Assembly (NCBI GenBank): GCA_022424805.1
Contig: JAKMGR010000535.1
Span: 1-6,533, forward strand
Direction of reading: 5' to 3'
Origin: Verrucomicrobiales bacterium
GTDB taxonomy: Bacteria > Verrucomicrobiota > Verrucomicrobiia > Verrucomicrobiales > DEV007
Length of the DNA: 6,533 bases
Position 1 is the stretch's first letter, and the number at the start of each line of letters is the position of its first letter. Positions 1-6,470 of the stretch are shown here, piece after piece. The position numbers and the translations under genes are program-made. Under the pieces are notes generated by a model that saw nothing but the letters and a program-made list of their open reading frames with translations, did not search any database and had not been told where the DNA came from.

Positions 1-2403
1 CCTCGCGACAGATGGGCCGTAGAGCTTCGGGTACAGCCTCCCTGACACAGCCACAACCGAATCGCGAATCGCCTCGGCCGAGAGACGATTCACCCGCATC
101 CGAGAAAGCAATTCGTTTGAAGGATCAAGTTCGGCAAGCCTGTCTGCGGAAAGTTCGGGATGAGGCTGAGAAGATTGTCCATAGGTCGAGGATAGAACCA
201 ACTCCCGAACAAGATTCTTCACCGACCATCCCTTTTCTACGAAATCAGCGGCAAGATAATCGAGCAAAGCGGGGTGAGAAGGCAGGCGCCCCATCGGACC
301 AAAGTCATCCACTGTCGGGACGATCCCCTGCCCAAACAGGTGGTGCCAGACACGATTCACAAAGACACGAGCAGTCAGCGGGTTGTCCCTACTCGCCACT
401 TCGTTGGCCAGAGCAAGACGATCACCAGGTTCCCCTCCGAGCGCTTCCAGAAAACGCGCGGGAACTTCCTCCCCCAGGCTACGATGGCTACCTCGGACGT
501 AAACATGAGCCGATTCTGGAGAACCATCTACCATGGCGACAGCGTATCTCGGACTTGGAAGCTGACTTGCCATCGCCTCACCTTCATTCACAAGTTTCAA
601 TGCCGGTTCAGCCAGGGATTTGGAACGGGGCTTCGTGAGAGACTCAGGAACTGCAGGAGGAGACGAGTGTTTGGAAAACCGAATTTCGTCGATCAGGATC
701 TCTCCTTCATTGGGATCGATAAACTCCAAGTATGCTTTGTGGCCGCGGTATTTATTGAGATTTCCCGCGAGAGATTTCCACTCAAAAGCATCCTTCGTAT
801 CAAGATTGTCGTGATGCATCCCACGAAACAGGAGCGCGTTGAAGCGGGCCATCTGGTAGTTATCAACGATGAGCCGGACATGAGACTTCTGTGATTTCGT
901 CAGAATGTGAATGAAATCACTTTCGATCGTAAATGTCGGCGACCTGAGAATCCCAACCTGCTTTTTTCCAAGCAGACCGCTATCCATCACTCCCGGGTAG
1001 GCGAGAGGATCATCGCTCTGATAGCGAATCCCGGAACCACCTGCGGCAGAGAAAGCTTCACCGGTCTTTCTCCAGTCATCCGGAAGCGTGCCTTCGCGAA
1101 AATCTTCGTAAATCGTCTCTCCGTCGCGCAGAGGAGCGGAGGCTTGAACTTTTTCTACAGGATGTTTGAAAAGCGCGTCGGCCTTCTGCTTTTTCGCGAC
1201 GAGATCAGAGGCGGTCTTTTCCCGGATTCGATCTACATCTATCGGCACCTGCTGGCGGGCGCTGGCATGCAGATACGCAGTCATGGCATAGTAGTCCTTC
1301 GCTGAAATCGCGTCGAATTTGTGATCGTGGCAACGAGCGCAGGAAACGGTCAGGCCCAGAAACGATTTTCCGAAGACATCAATCTGGTTGTCCATGATGT
1401 CCGCCTCGTTCGCAAGAACATCCGTGGGCGCATGAGTCGCTTCGTGAAGATACCAGAAGCCCGTCCCGAGAACTGACTCGTCGAAGTAATTCTCGGGATT
1501 CTTTCGAGGCTCTGGCAAGAGGTCTCCGGCGATATGCTCTTTTACAAAAAGGTCGTAGGGAACGTCTTCATTGAACGCTCGAATCAGATAATCCCGATAT
1601 TCGTGAGCACCTTCGATCGGGTAGTCAAACTCGTGCCCATAGGTTTCAGCGTAGCGGACGAGATCCATCCAGTGGCGCGCCCACTTTTCGCCAAAGTGGG
1701 GTGACGCGAGAAGGCGGTCGACCGCCTTCTCTTTTGCATCGGCAGAATCGTCGGCGAGAAATTCTTCCCACTGCTCTCTTGATGGAGGGAGACCCGTGAG
1801 ATCAAAGTGGACACGACGGAACCACGTTGATCGATCTGCCGCTTCCGCAGGACGAAAATCCATTTCCTCAATCTTCGCGAGCACAAAGTGATCTGCCCCT
1901 GACTTAGGCCAGTCGTCCTGGTCAATCGAAGGAAATATCGGTTTTGAAACCGGCCGCCAGCTCCAATGTTCCTCGTATCGTTTCTGGAGATCAAAAACCT
2001 CTTCTTTTCCGCTTCCATCGCGCTGAGGAACTGGCTCTTCCGGCCAGACGGCCCCATCATTGATCCATTTTTCAAAGTCGGCAACGATTTCGGGACTCAA
2101 TTTCCCCTTCGGCGGCATCTGGAGGTCATTATTCCCATACCGGATCGATTCGATGAGCAGGCTTTTCTCTGCGTCCCCCGGCTCGATCGCTGGACCGGTG
2201 TCTCCTCCCGCAAGTATGTGCTGAAGGTGGTCGAGCTGAATTCCGCCTTTAAGCTTTTCCGCTTTCGCAGAGTGGCATTGGTAACACTTTTCCGCGAGAA
2301 CGGGTCGAATCTTCTTTTCGAAAAATTCGTTCCCTTCAGCACGACTCTCCGCTACGCCAAACAGCGTCGAAAAGAGAAGAGCAATGTGGATAAGTTTTCG
2401 CAT
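1..2403 (-). CDS. PSCyt1 / DUF1549 / DUF1553 planctomycete-type cytochrome c-like protein, C-terminus cut by window edge
   Basis: The minus strand is open for 801 codons from the ATG at 2403 to the left edge, with no stop, so the gene is partial at its 3' end. A hydrophobic N-terminus (about residues 4-18) suggests export. Residues 40-44 read CYQCH, a c-type haem motif, and M96-P-P-K supplies a likely distal Met region; together they mark a PSCyt1 domain (about 30-122). DUF1549 covers about 172-385, with FDLTGLPP near residue 200, RHWMDLVRYAE from 243, and a second motif CARCHDHK (C355, C358, H359). Residues about 429-576 look like an inserted beta-sandwich module (SPTFTI, then a W-K-S-L and Y-R-G-H-K-A pattern, then ILIDEIRFS), reminiscent of modules beside GH32 enzymes. 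DUF1553 starts near VYVRG (634) and includes NRVWHHLFGQG (683-693); roughly its last third appears to be missing. The biochemical role of the family is not well established; exported electron transfer linked to polysaccharide use is inference. No Shine-Dalgarno precedes the start. In related genomes a DUF1501 gene often follows, which here would lie off the window. Confidence 0.93.
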   Translation of the reverse strand, partial: MRKLIHIALLFSTLFGVAESRAEGNEFFEKKIRPVLAEKCYQCHSAKAEKLKGGIQLDHLQHILAGGDTGPAIEPGDAEKSLLIESIRYGNNDLQMPPKGKLSPEIVADFEKWINDGAVWPEEPVPQRDGSGKEEVFDLQKRYEEHWSWRPVSKPIFPSIDQDDWPKSGADHFVLAKIEEMDFRPAEAADRSTWFRRVHFDLTGLPPSREQWEEFLADDSADAKEKAVDRLLASPHFGEKWARHWMDLVRYAETYGHEFDYPIEGAHEYRDYLIRAFNEDVPYDLFVKEHIAGDLLPEPRKNPENYFDESVLGTGFWYLHEATHAPTDVLANEADIMDNQIDVFGKSFLGLTVSCARCHDHKFDAISAKDYYAMTAYLHASARQQVPIDVDRIREKTASDLVAKKQKADALFKHPVEKVQASAPLRDGETIYEDFREGTLPDDWRKTGEAFSAAGGSGIRYQSDDPLAYPGVMDSGLLGKKQVGILRSPTFTIESDFIHILTKSQKSHVRLIVDNYQMARFNALLFRGMHHDNLDTKDAFEWKSLAGNLNKYRGHKAYLEFIDPNEGEILIDEIRFSKHSSPPAVPESLTKPRSKSLAEPALKLVNEGEAMASQLPSPRYAVAMVDGSPESAHVYVRGSHRSLGEEVPARFLEALGGEPGDRLALANEVASRDNPLTARVFVNRVWHHLFGQGIVPTVDDFGPMGRLPSHPALLDYLAADFVEKGWSVKNLVRELVLSSTYGQSSQPHPELSADRLAELDPSNELLSRMRVNRLSAEAIRDSVVAVSGRLYPKLYGPSVAR
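1680..1700. repeat. Short inverted repeat inside the DUF1549 coding region
   Basis: CCCACTTT (1680-1687) and AAAGTGGG (1693-1700) form a perfect 8-bp stem with a 5-nt loop. It lies within codons for the conserved S-P-H-F-G-E-K-W segment of the PSCyt1/DUF1549 gene and 7 nt from a longer palindrome. It may simply reflect codon choice. Confidence 0.5.
1708..1731. repeat. 24-base perfect palindrome inside the DUF1549 coding region
   Basis: The 12-base half GAGAAGGCGGTC (1708-1719) is followed directly by its exact reverse complement GACCGCCTTCTC (1720-1731), centred on a SalI-type GTCGAC. On the coding (minus) strand it spells E-K-A-V-D-R-L-L, a segment commonly conserved in DUF1549 proteins. 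The palindrome is seen directly; whether it is functional or a by-product of coding is unknown. Confidence 0.7.
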
Positions 2404-2415
2404 TTTTAACAAAAA

Positions 2416-2444
2416 TCGTATGGATTTCGCGAAGGATCCATCGA
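2416..2444. repeat. Imperfect inverted repeat just upstream of the PSCyt1 gene
   Basis: ATGGAT (2420-2425) pairs with ATCCAT (2436-2441). The stem extends by TCG/CGA (2416-2418 with 2442-2444) across one bulged T. The centre holds the self-complementary TTCGCGAA (2426-2433). It begins 12 nt upstream of the minus-strand start at 2403, in the 124-nt gap after the peptidase stop. It could be an operator, a 5' leader hairpin, or chance. It has no following T tract to make it a clear terminator. Confidence 0.3.
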
Positions 2445-2527
2445 ATTTTCAGACTCAACCTTTTCGCTAGGCCTTAGGTTACGCGTCGGGTTTATTCGGC
2501 GAAACGGACGCAATTCGGTTATGCGCT

Positions 2528-4660
2528 TCACAACTGCCGCATGAGATACACATATTCCAGAGCCGTTCGTTTGGCGCGCTCATTCTGATTCGCGGCAGCG
2601 GAGTGGCCTCCATCGATGTTCTCGTAGTAGAGAAACGGCTTACCCGATTCCTCGAAGAGCTTCGCCATCTTGCGGGCGTGAGCAGGATGAACCCGGTCGT
2701 CCTTGGTGGAGGTAACGAAAAACGGAACAGGATATTCCTTCCCCTCGTCGAAATTATGATAGGGCGAGATCGTTTCAAGGAACGCCCGCTCTTCAGACAC
2801 TTCCGGCGAACCGTATTCATCGACCCAGGAAGCGCCTGCGAGGAGAGTATGATAGCGAAGCATATCCAGGAGTGGAACCTGAACGACGACTGCATTCCAG
2901 AGATCCGGGCGCTGGTTCAGCATCACCCCCATGAGGAGGCCACCATTTGACCCGCCCATAATACCGAGATGTCGTGGTGATGTCAGTTTCGACTCGACTA
3001 CCGACTCGCCGACGGCAATGAAGTCGTCGTAAACCCGCTGGCGATTGGTTTTCAATCCTGCCTGGTGCCAGGTTGGACCAAACTCACCTCCGCCCCGAAT
3101 ATTCGCGAGAACGTAGGCGCCTCCCCTTTCGAGCCATAGTTTTCCGGTCGTGCTCCGGTATCCGGGACGCATCGAAATTTGAAATCCTCCATAGCTGTAG
3201 AGCAAAGTAGGAGTCTTCCCGTCAAATTCGACATCCTCGCGATGGACTACGAAATAGGGAATCCTTGTCCCGTCTTTTGACTTCGTGAACTGCTGTTTCA
3301 CAACGAGGCCGTCAGCATCAAACTTCGGCGGTAAGCTCTTAAGTGTTTTCATCTCCCCCGTTGAGCTGTCGTATTCGAGCAGCGAGTCGGGTGTTAGAAA
3401 GTCTTCGTAGTTGAGAAATACGCTCTCTTCATCCTCATCAGCGAAGGCCACCCCAGGCTGGCCTTCTCCCGGCAACCCCACCGGCTCGGAGGTCCACCCA
3501 TCCTTGCCCGGCTCGATTTTTAGAATCTTTCCAACCACGTTTTCACTGATGGCCAGCAAGGCTGCGCCCTTCGCAATCGCTACGTAATTTACCGCCTGCT
3601 TTTCATTCGGACGAAAGACGAGATCCACAGGTGGGAGTTCTCTCGCATCAAGAAAGGCCTGCAGCTCGAAAGAGATCAGATCTCCATTTTGAAATGAACC
3701 CTGCCCTTCCGGAGCCCATTCCTCTTTCAGGGCAACGAGCAGATTGCCTTTGTAGAGTCCTTCGATTTCCGATTTGGGAGGAATTGGATACTTCACGGGG
3801 GCCGAACCATCTCCCGGCAGCCACCAATAGGTGGAGGTAAAAAAGGTGTCCGACTCGATTGCGTTGGCGAGGATCGTTCCATCTTCCAATTCAATCGTGA
3901 AAGGCCAGGCTGCAACATCAGCCTGGTCGACCTCTATCACTGTTTCCGCCTCCTCAAGTGGAGTGCCACGTTTCCATTTCTTCAAGATGCGGGCATAACC
4001 TGAATCCGTCAGTGAACCCTCTCCCCAGTCGGTTCCAATCAAAATGGTATCCGGCCCCAGCCAGGCAGCACTTTGCTTAGCCTCAGGCGTGATATATCCA
4101 TCATCAACGAAGGTTTTACTCTCGAGATTAAACTCCCGCCTGACGACGGCATCTTTTCCTCCATCCGAGAGAGAAACGAGCGTGTAATACTTGTCTTCCT
4201 TCTTGTCGTGGAAGGTATAGGAACCCTTGAAGACCCAGTTCTTGTCTTCTTCCTGAGCCAGAACATCAAAGTCGACGATGGTTTCCCAATCCGGATCATC
4301 CGTCGCGTAGCTTTCACGAGAGGTCCGCCGCCAGAGGCCGCGAATGTTTTTCTCATCCTGCCAGAAATTGTAGACATGCTCACCACGGATCCGGCCATAC
4401 GGGATGCGTTCCTTCGAGGTCAGAATCTTCTTCGCCTCAGCCTCGAACTCCTCGTAGAGCGGATCCGATTGGAGATCGCTCAATGTCCTCTCGTTTTGCT
4501 CACGAACCCAACCGAGCACTTTTTCGCCCTCGACTTCCTCCATCCAGATCAGTGGATCCTTGTCCGTGAAACGAAGGTCAGAAGTTTCGGTCTGTGCCAT
4601 CAGGTTTTGGGAAAAGGCAAGAAGCAGCAGACTCGCGAGAGTCAACAGGGTATGGTGCAT
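2528..4660 (-). CDS. Secreted prolyl oligopeptidase family serine peptidase (S9)
   Basis: This 710-residue protein is full length for the S9A prolyl oligopeptidase family, which cleaves short peptides, typically after proline. The N-terminus has a Sec-type signal (leucine-rich stretch at residues 5-16) with likely cleavage after LMA (20-22), so it should act in the periplasm or outside the cell. The family's N-terminal motif DPLIWMEEVEGEKVL occurs at residues 35-49. A beta-propeller is expected over about 60-450, followed by the alpha/beta-hydrolase domain. Active-site residues are visible: Y490 in YGGF (oxyanion), RGGGEFG at 522-528, nucleophile S571 in GGSNGG, W612, D654 and R656 in KDDRV, and H686 in GGHS. 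The Tyr-to-Ser and Ser-to-Trp spacings (81 and 41) equal those of porcine prolyl oligopeptidase (Y473, S554, W595). The ATG at 4660 is chosen because it gives the signal peptide; no clear Shine-Dalgarno precedes it. It lies 68 nt downstream of the co-directional zinc-ribbon gene. Exact substrate preference cannot be read from sequence. Confidence 0.96.
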   Translation of the reverse strand: MHHTLLTLASLLLLAFSQNLMAQTETSDLRFTDKDPLIWMEEVEGEKVLGWVREQNERTLSDLQSDPLYEEFEAEAKKILTSKERIPYGRIRGEHVYNFWQDEKNIRGLWRRTSRESYATDDPDWETIVDFDVLAQEEDKNWVFKGSYTFHDKKEDKYYTLVSLSDGGKDAVVRREFNLESKTFVDDGYITPEAKQSAAWLGPDTILIGTDWGEGSLTDSGYARILKKWKRGTPLEEAETVIEVDQADVAAWPFTIELEDGTILANAIESDTFFTSTYWWLPGDGSAPVKYPIPPKSEIEGLYKGNLLVALKEEWAPEGQGSFQNGDLISFELQAFLDARELPPVDLVFRPNEKQAVNYVAIAKGAALLAISENVVGKILKIEPGKDGWTSEPVGLPGEGQPGVAFADEDEESVFLNYEDFLTPDSLLEYDSSTGEMKTLKSLPPKFDADGLVVKQQFTKSKDGTRIPYFVVHREDVEFDGKTPTLLYSYGGFQISMRPGYRSTTGKLWLERGGAYVLANIRGGGEFGPTWHQAGLKTNRQRVYDDFIAVGESVVESKLTSPRHLGIMGGSNGGLLMGVMLNQRPDLWNAVVVQVPLLDMLRYHTLLAGASWVDEYGSPEVSEERAFLETISPYHNFDEGKEYPVPFFVTSTKDDRVHPAHARKMAKLFEESGKPFLYYENIDGGHSAAANQNERAKRTALEYVYLMRQL

Positions 4661-4728
4661 TAGTAAATAGGGTGAGGTCTACGACCGGAACCTCCTTCGC
4701 CAAGGCTGCGAAGGGCCTTCGTCAGGGT

Positions 4729-4956
4729 TCAGTTCTCCCTTGGCGGCACAGGAATTGGGGTGAATCCACCGTCTGGCACGTGGAGCATTTCTTCACAGTC
4801 TGTGAATGGACAAGGCATCTCCATCCCAAATTGATCAGAAGTCGCAGAAAGCTTTCTCTTGCAGGAAGGGCAGACAAATTTCACCTCGTCGGTAGGCAAT
4901 TTGATGTTGTCAGGAGTCGGGAAGGACAATGGGGGGCATTCGAATCGAAGGAGCAT
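4729..4956 (-). CDS. Small zinc-ribbon protein
   Basis: This 75-residue reading frame has the layout of short zinc-ribbon proteins common in PVC bacteria: KFVCPSCKRKL (26-36), a GMEMPC turn (44-49), then CPFTDCEEMLHVP (49-61). The four likely metal ligands are C29, C32, C49 and C54. The second pair is C-x4-C rather than the more usual C-x2-C. A proline-rich tail (P67 to P72) follows. Such ribbons often sit at the N-terminus of larger membrane or kinase-like proteins; here the ribbon stands alone. The ATG at 4956 is preferred over an upstream in-frame ATG at 5070, because the longer form would overlap the divergent MBL gene start and its extra residues look non-coding. No good Shine-Dalgarno supports either start, so the N-terminus is uncertain. 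The gene lies upstream of, and in the same direction as, the S9 peptidase. Function unknown; nucleic-acid or protein binding is a guess. Confidence 0.72.
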   Translation of the reverse strand: MLLRFECPPLSFPTPDNIKLPTDEVKFVCPSCKRKLSATSDQFGMEMPCPFTDCEEMLHVPDGGFTPIPVPPREN

Positions 4957-5041
4957 AAGCGGGAAAGTTTGAGTTCTTTTTCTATACTTCCATCCCGCGC
5001 TCTCTGCACCGGAAAAGTTGATCTCCGCAACGATCACGCGT

Positions 5042-5046
5042 AGGAG
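5042..5046 (+). promoter_or_regulatory. Shine-Dalgarno of the MBL hydrolase gene
   Basis: AGGAG lies 7 nt before the ATG at 5054. It decides the start: the longer in-frame form from 5018 would place this site inside the coding region and would add an Arg-rich stretch foreign to the family. Confidence 0.8.
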
Positions 5047-5053
5047 AGAGATA

Positions 5054-5677
5054 ATGGAAAAACTCAACATCGAAGCCTATTGCGGCGGCCTGTTTCAAAC
5101 CAACGGATTCCTCGTCCAATATGGTGAGAAAAACTGGCTTTTCGACGCCCCAGAGGGAGTGGCTGACTGGTTGACCGAAAAAGAGCTGACCGCAGACGGA
5201 TTAGTCCTGACACATCAACATCATGATCATGTCATCGGAGCTGGAGCTCTCGTGGAAAAATTCGCCTGCCCTGTCTGGGCTCACTCCGAGCCATCGGAAA
5301 ATCTGACCATGGCGAAGCGGCTTGAGCAAATGATCGGGATGCCCTGCGAACTCGACGATTACGCCGTCGATCATCTACTCGAGGGAGAATCAAAACTTTC
5401 GCTCGATGGGCTGGACCTCGAAGTGCTCCACGTTCCCGGGCATTCTCCCGACTCGCTTTGCTTTCGCATCGACGGAGCACCCATCCTCATCGGTGGAGAT
5501 GTTCTTTTCCAAAGCGGGATCGGTCGAACCGATTTTCCCCACGGAGATCACGACCTGTTGATTTCCGGAATCAAAGAAAAGATCTGGCCGCTACCAGATG
5601 CTACCCAGGTTCTGCCGGGGCACGGCGGACCAACGACCATCGGTACGGAGAAAGCTACGAATCCGTTTTTGCAGTAA
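5054..5677 (+). CDS. MBL-fold metallo-hydrolase, glyoxalase II-like (YcbL/GloC type)
   Basis: This 207-residue protein is a metallo-beta-lactamase-fold hydrolase of the short glyoxalase II-like type, which in characterised members hydrolyses S-D-lactoylglutathione or related thioesters in the cytoplasm. All metal ligands are visible: H54, H56, D58 and H59 in THQHHDH; H130 in HVPGHSPDS; bridging D149 in GGDVLF; and H190 in LPGHGG. The stretches SGIGRTDFPHGDH (154-166) and TTIGTEKATNPFL (194-206) are typical of YcbL/GloC relatives, and there is no signal peptide. The length matches the short subfamily, which lacks the C-terminal helical domain of classic GloB. The start at 5054 is set by the Shine-Dalgarno at 5042. 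A TATACT hexamer at 4983-4988 could be a -10 element, but no convincing -35 stands at the right distance. The gene is divergent from the zinc-ribbon gene (97-nt gap). Related folds include persulfide dioxygenases and generic hydrolases, so the substrate is inferred. Confidence 0.95.
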   Translation: MEKLNIEAYCGGLFQTNGFLVQYGEKNWLFDAPEGVADWLTEKELTADGLVLTHQHHDHVIGAGALVEKFACPVWAHSEPSENLTMAKRLEQMIGMPCELDDYAVDHLLEGESKLSLDGLDLEVLHVPGHSPDSLCFRIDGAPILIGGDVLFQSGIGRTDFPHGDHDLLISGIKEKIWPLPDATQVLPGHGGPTTIGTEKATNPFLQ

Positions 5678-5780
5678 AGCGGCTACTTTGGATCCGCAGC
5701 AGGCTTCCTTCGAAACGGATGCCACAGCTGCCCCCAGTAGGTCTGGGCAATCGGCTCGGAAATTCGAATGAATAAACACC

Positions 5781-5784
5781 GGAG
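5781..5784 (+). promoter_or_regulatory. Possible Shine-Dalgarno of the 52-residue reading frame
   Basis: GGAG lies 8 nt before the GTG at 5793. It is the main sequence support for choosing that GTG over the in-frame GTG at 5784 or the ATG at 5835, neither of which has a comparable site. Confidence 0.45.
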
Positions 5785-5792
5785 TGATAAAC

Positions 5793-5951
5793 GTGACTCC
5801 GCAATGGTCCGAAAACTTGACCGATTGGTTTCCGATGAGCACGCCGACAGTCGAATCAACTCTCGATGCCATCCGCGAACAACGAAAGTCAACCGTTTCG
5901 CATAGCGAGAAAACAGAAATGTTCGGGCGCTTGCTGATTCAGATGCCGTAG
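5793..5951 (+). CDS. Possible small protein of unknown function (52 residues, GTG start)
   Basis: A short open frame runs from GTG 5793 to TAG 5949-5951, preceded by GGAG at 8-nt spacing. The product begins V-T-P-Q-W-S-E-N-L-T-D-W-F-P and continues with a plausible amphipathic helix, TVESTLDAIREQRKS (residues 18-32). The composition is balanced and protein-like, unlike the Ser/Arg-rich frames on the opposite strand. No membrane segment, signal peptide or cysteine motif is visible, and I do not recognise the family. It lies 115 nt after the MBL gene and could be co-transcribed with it. Its last codons (part of CCG, then TAG) fall inside the left arm of the hairpin at 5947-6019. The present C-terminus may therefore have been created by insertion of that element, making this a truncated remnant. 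It could also be a chance open frame. Confidence 0.45.
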   Translation: MTPQWSENLTDWFPMSTPTVESTLDAIREQRKSTVSHSEKTEMFGRLLIQMP

Positions 5952-6019
5952 TGGTGATTTCCAAATTGCCATATTATCTGCCTGAGCTTCGCGGTAGCGA
6001 TTTGGAAATCACCACTACG
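5947..6019. repeat. Long near-perfect hairpin between convergent genes (REP/MITE-like or bidirectional terminator)
   Basis: The left arm CGTAGTGGTGATTTCCAAAT (5947-5966) is the exact reverse complement of 6000-6019, a 20-bp perfect stem. Pairing continues for three more positions, with one T-G wobble (5967-5969 with 5997-5999), leaving a loop of about 27 nt. The inner CTGCC and GGTAG segments can pair again. The right arm ends 4 nt from the arsC stop (6024-6026), and the left arm contains the stop of the small plus-strand frame. The position between convergent genes suits a bidirectional terminator. However, the long stem, long loop and lack of a T tract look more like a repeated palindromic element (REP) or a miniature inverted-repeat element. 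Confidence 0.8.
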
Positions 6020-6023
6020 TCCC

Positions 6024-6470
6024 TCACCCCAAAGCATCCTTCCGCCCGAGTCCGTAGGCGGAGAAAACGCGATCGATTTCGTCGCGAACACGTCGAAAGA
6101 CTTCCATCTGCTCTTCCTCTGATCCTCCCGCATGGGCCGGATCGTCGAAGGGCCAATGGTAGCGTCGAGCCTGGCCGGGAAAGACCGGGCAAGCCTGATC
6201 CGCATTTCCGCAAACAGTGATGACCGTCTCGACATCCTGATCGAGAAATTCATCGAGCGATTTGGAACGTCCATCTGATAGATCAAGTCCGATTTCCTCG
6301 ACCGCTTTGATCGCGAGAGGATGAACGTAACCACTTGGCTGCGAACCGGCACTTTCGACACGGAGCGCATCGCCCGCAGCACGCTGCAGCAATTTTTCTG
6401 CCATTTGAGAGCGGCAGGAATTACCAGTGCAAAGAATCAATACGAGGGGCGCGGGATCGGAAGTAGCCAT
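6024..6470 (-). CDS. arsC: Arsenate reductase ArsC, thioredoxin-coupled (LMW phosphatase fold)
   Basis: This 148-residue protein has the low-molecular-weight tyrosine phosphatase fold and, more specifically, the full signature of thioredoxin-dependent arsenate reductases, which reduce arsenate to arsenite in the cytoplasm. The N-terminal loop is C14-T-G-N-S-C-R20-S (CX5R, the arsenate/phosphate-binding loop). The two further redox cysteines are C87 and C94 in VITVCGNADQACP; their spacing of seven equals C82/C89 of Staphylococcus aureus pI258 ArsC, and C14 matches its C10. The general-acid Asp is in WPFDDPA (D109/D110). These cysteines argue against a plain phosphatase. The start at 6470 gives the usual short lead before the loop; no clear Shine-Dalgarno is present. 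A TTGACT hexamer (6503-6508, minus strand) could be a -35 element but its partner -10 is poor. No arsR or arsenite pump gene is visible; any such neighbour would lie beyond the right edge. It converges on the small frame and ends next to the hairpin. Confidence 0.95.
   Translation of the reverse strand: MATSDPAPLVLILCTGNSCRSQMAEKLLQRAAGDALRVESAGSQPSGYVHPLAIKAVEEIGLDLSDGRSKSLDEFLDQDVETVITVCGNADQACPVFPGQARRYHWPFDDPAHAGGSEEEQMEVFRRVRDEIDRVFSAYGLGRKDALG

Noticed and set aside
12..638. A 208-codon plus-strand open frame and the neighbouring plus-strand frames up to 1305
   Set aside because: They lie antisense to the continuous PSCyt1/DUF1549/DUF1553 coding frame, match no family, and have Arg/Pro/Ser-rich shadow composition.
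4073..4663. A 196-codon plus-strand open frame opposite the N-terminal half of the peptidase gene
   Set aside because: The minus strand here encodes clear prolyl oligopeptidase sequence, and the plus-strand translation has no recognisable domain or ribosome binding site.
4983..4988. TATACT as a sigma70 promoter for the MBL gene
   Set aside because: The hexamer is good, but the nearby TTGAGT is only 8 nt away and nothing suitable occurs at 16-18 nt, so a promoter is not called as a feature.
5018..5053. N-terminal extension of the MBL hydrolase to an upstream in-frame ATG
   Set aside because: The extension is Arg-rich, foreign to the family, and would bury the strong AGGAG at 5042 that fits the ATG at 5054.
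4957..5070. Longer 113-residue form of the zinc-ribbon protein starting at 5070
   Set aside because: It would overlap the start of the divergent MBL gene, and the extra residues show no family similarity.
5683..5964. A 93-codon minus-strand open frame with a protein-like C-terminal end (A-Q-T-Y-W-G-Q-L-W-H-P-F)
   Set aside because: Its start lies inside the hairpin arm, it has no ribosome binding site, most of it is Ser/Arg-rich as expected of antisense frames, and it overlaps the better supported plus-strand small frame.
6024..6470. Low-molecular-weight protein tyrosine phosphatase instead of arsenate reductase
   Set aside because: C87 and C94 at the spacing of the ArsC redox pair, in a VCGNAD context, favour arsenate reductase.
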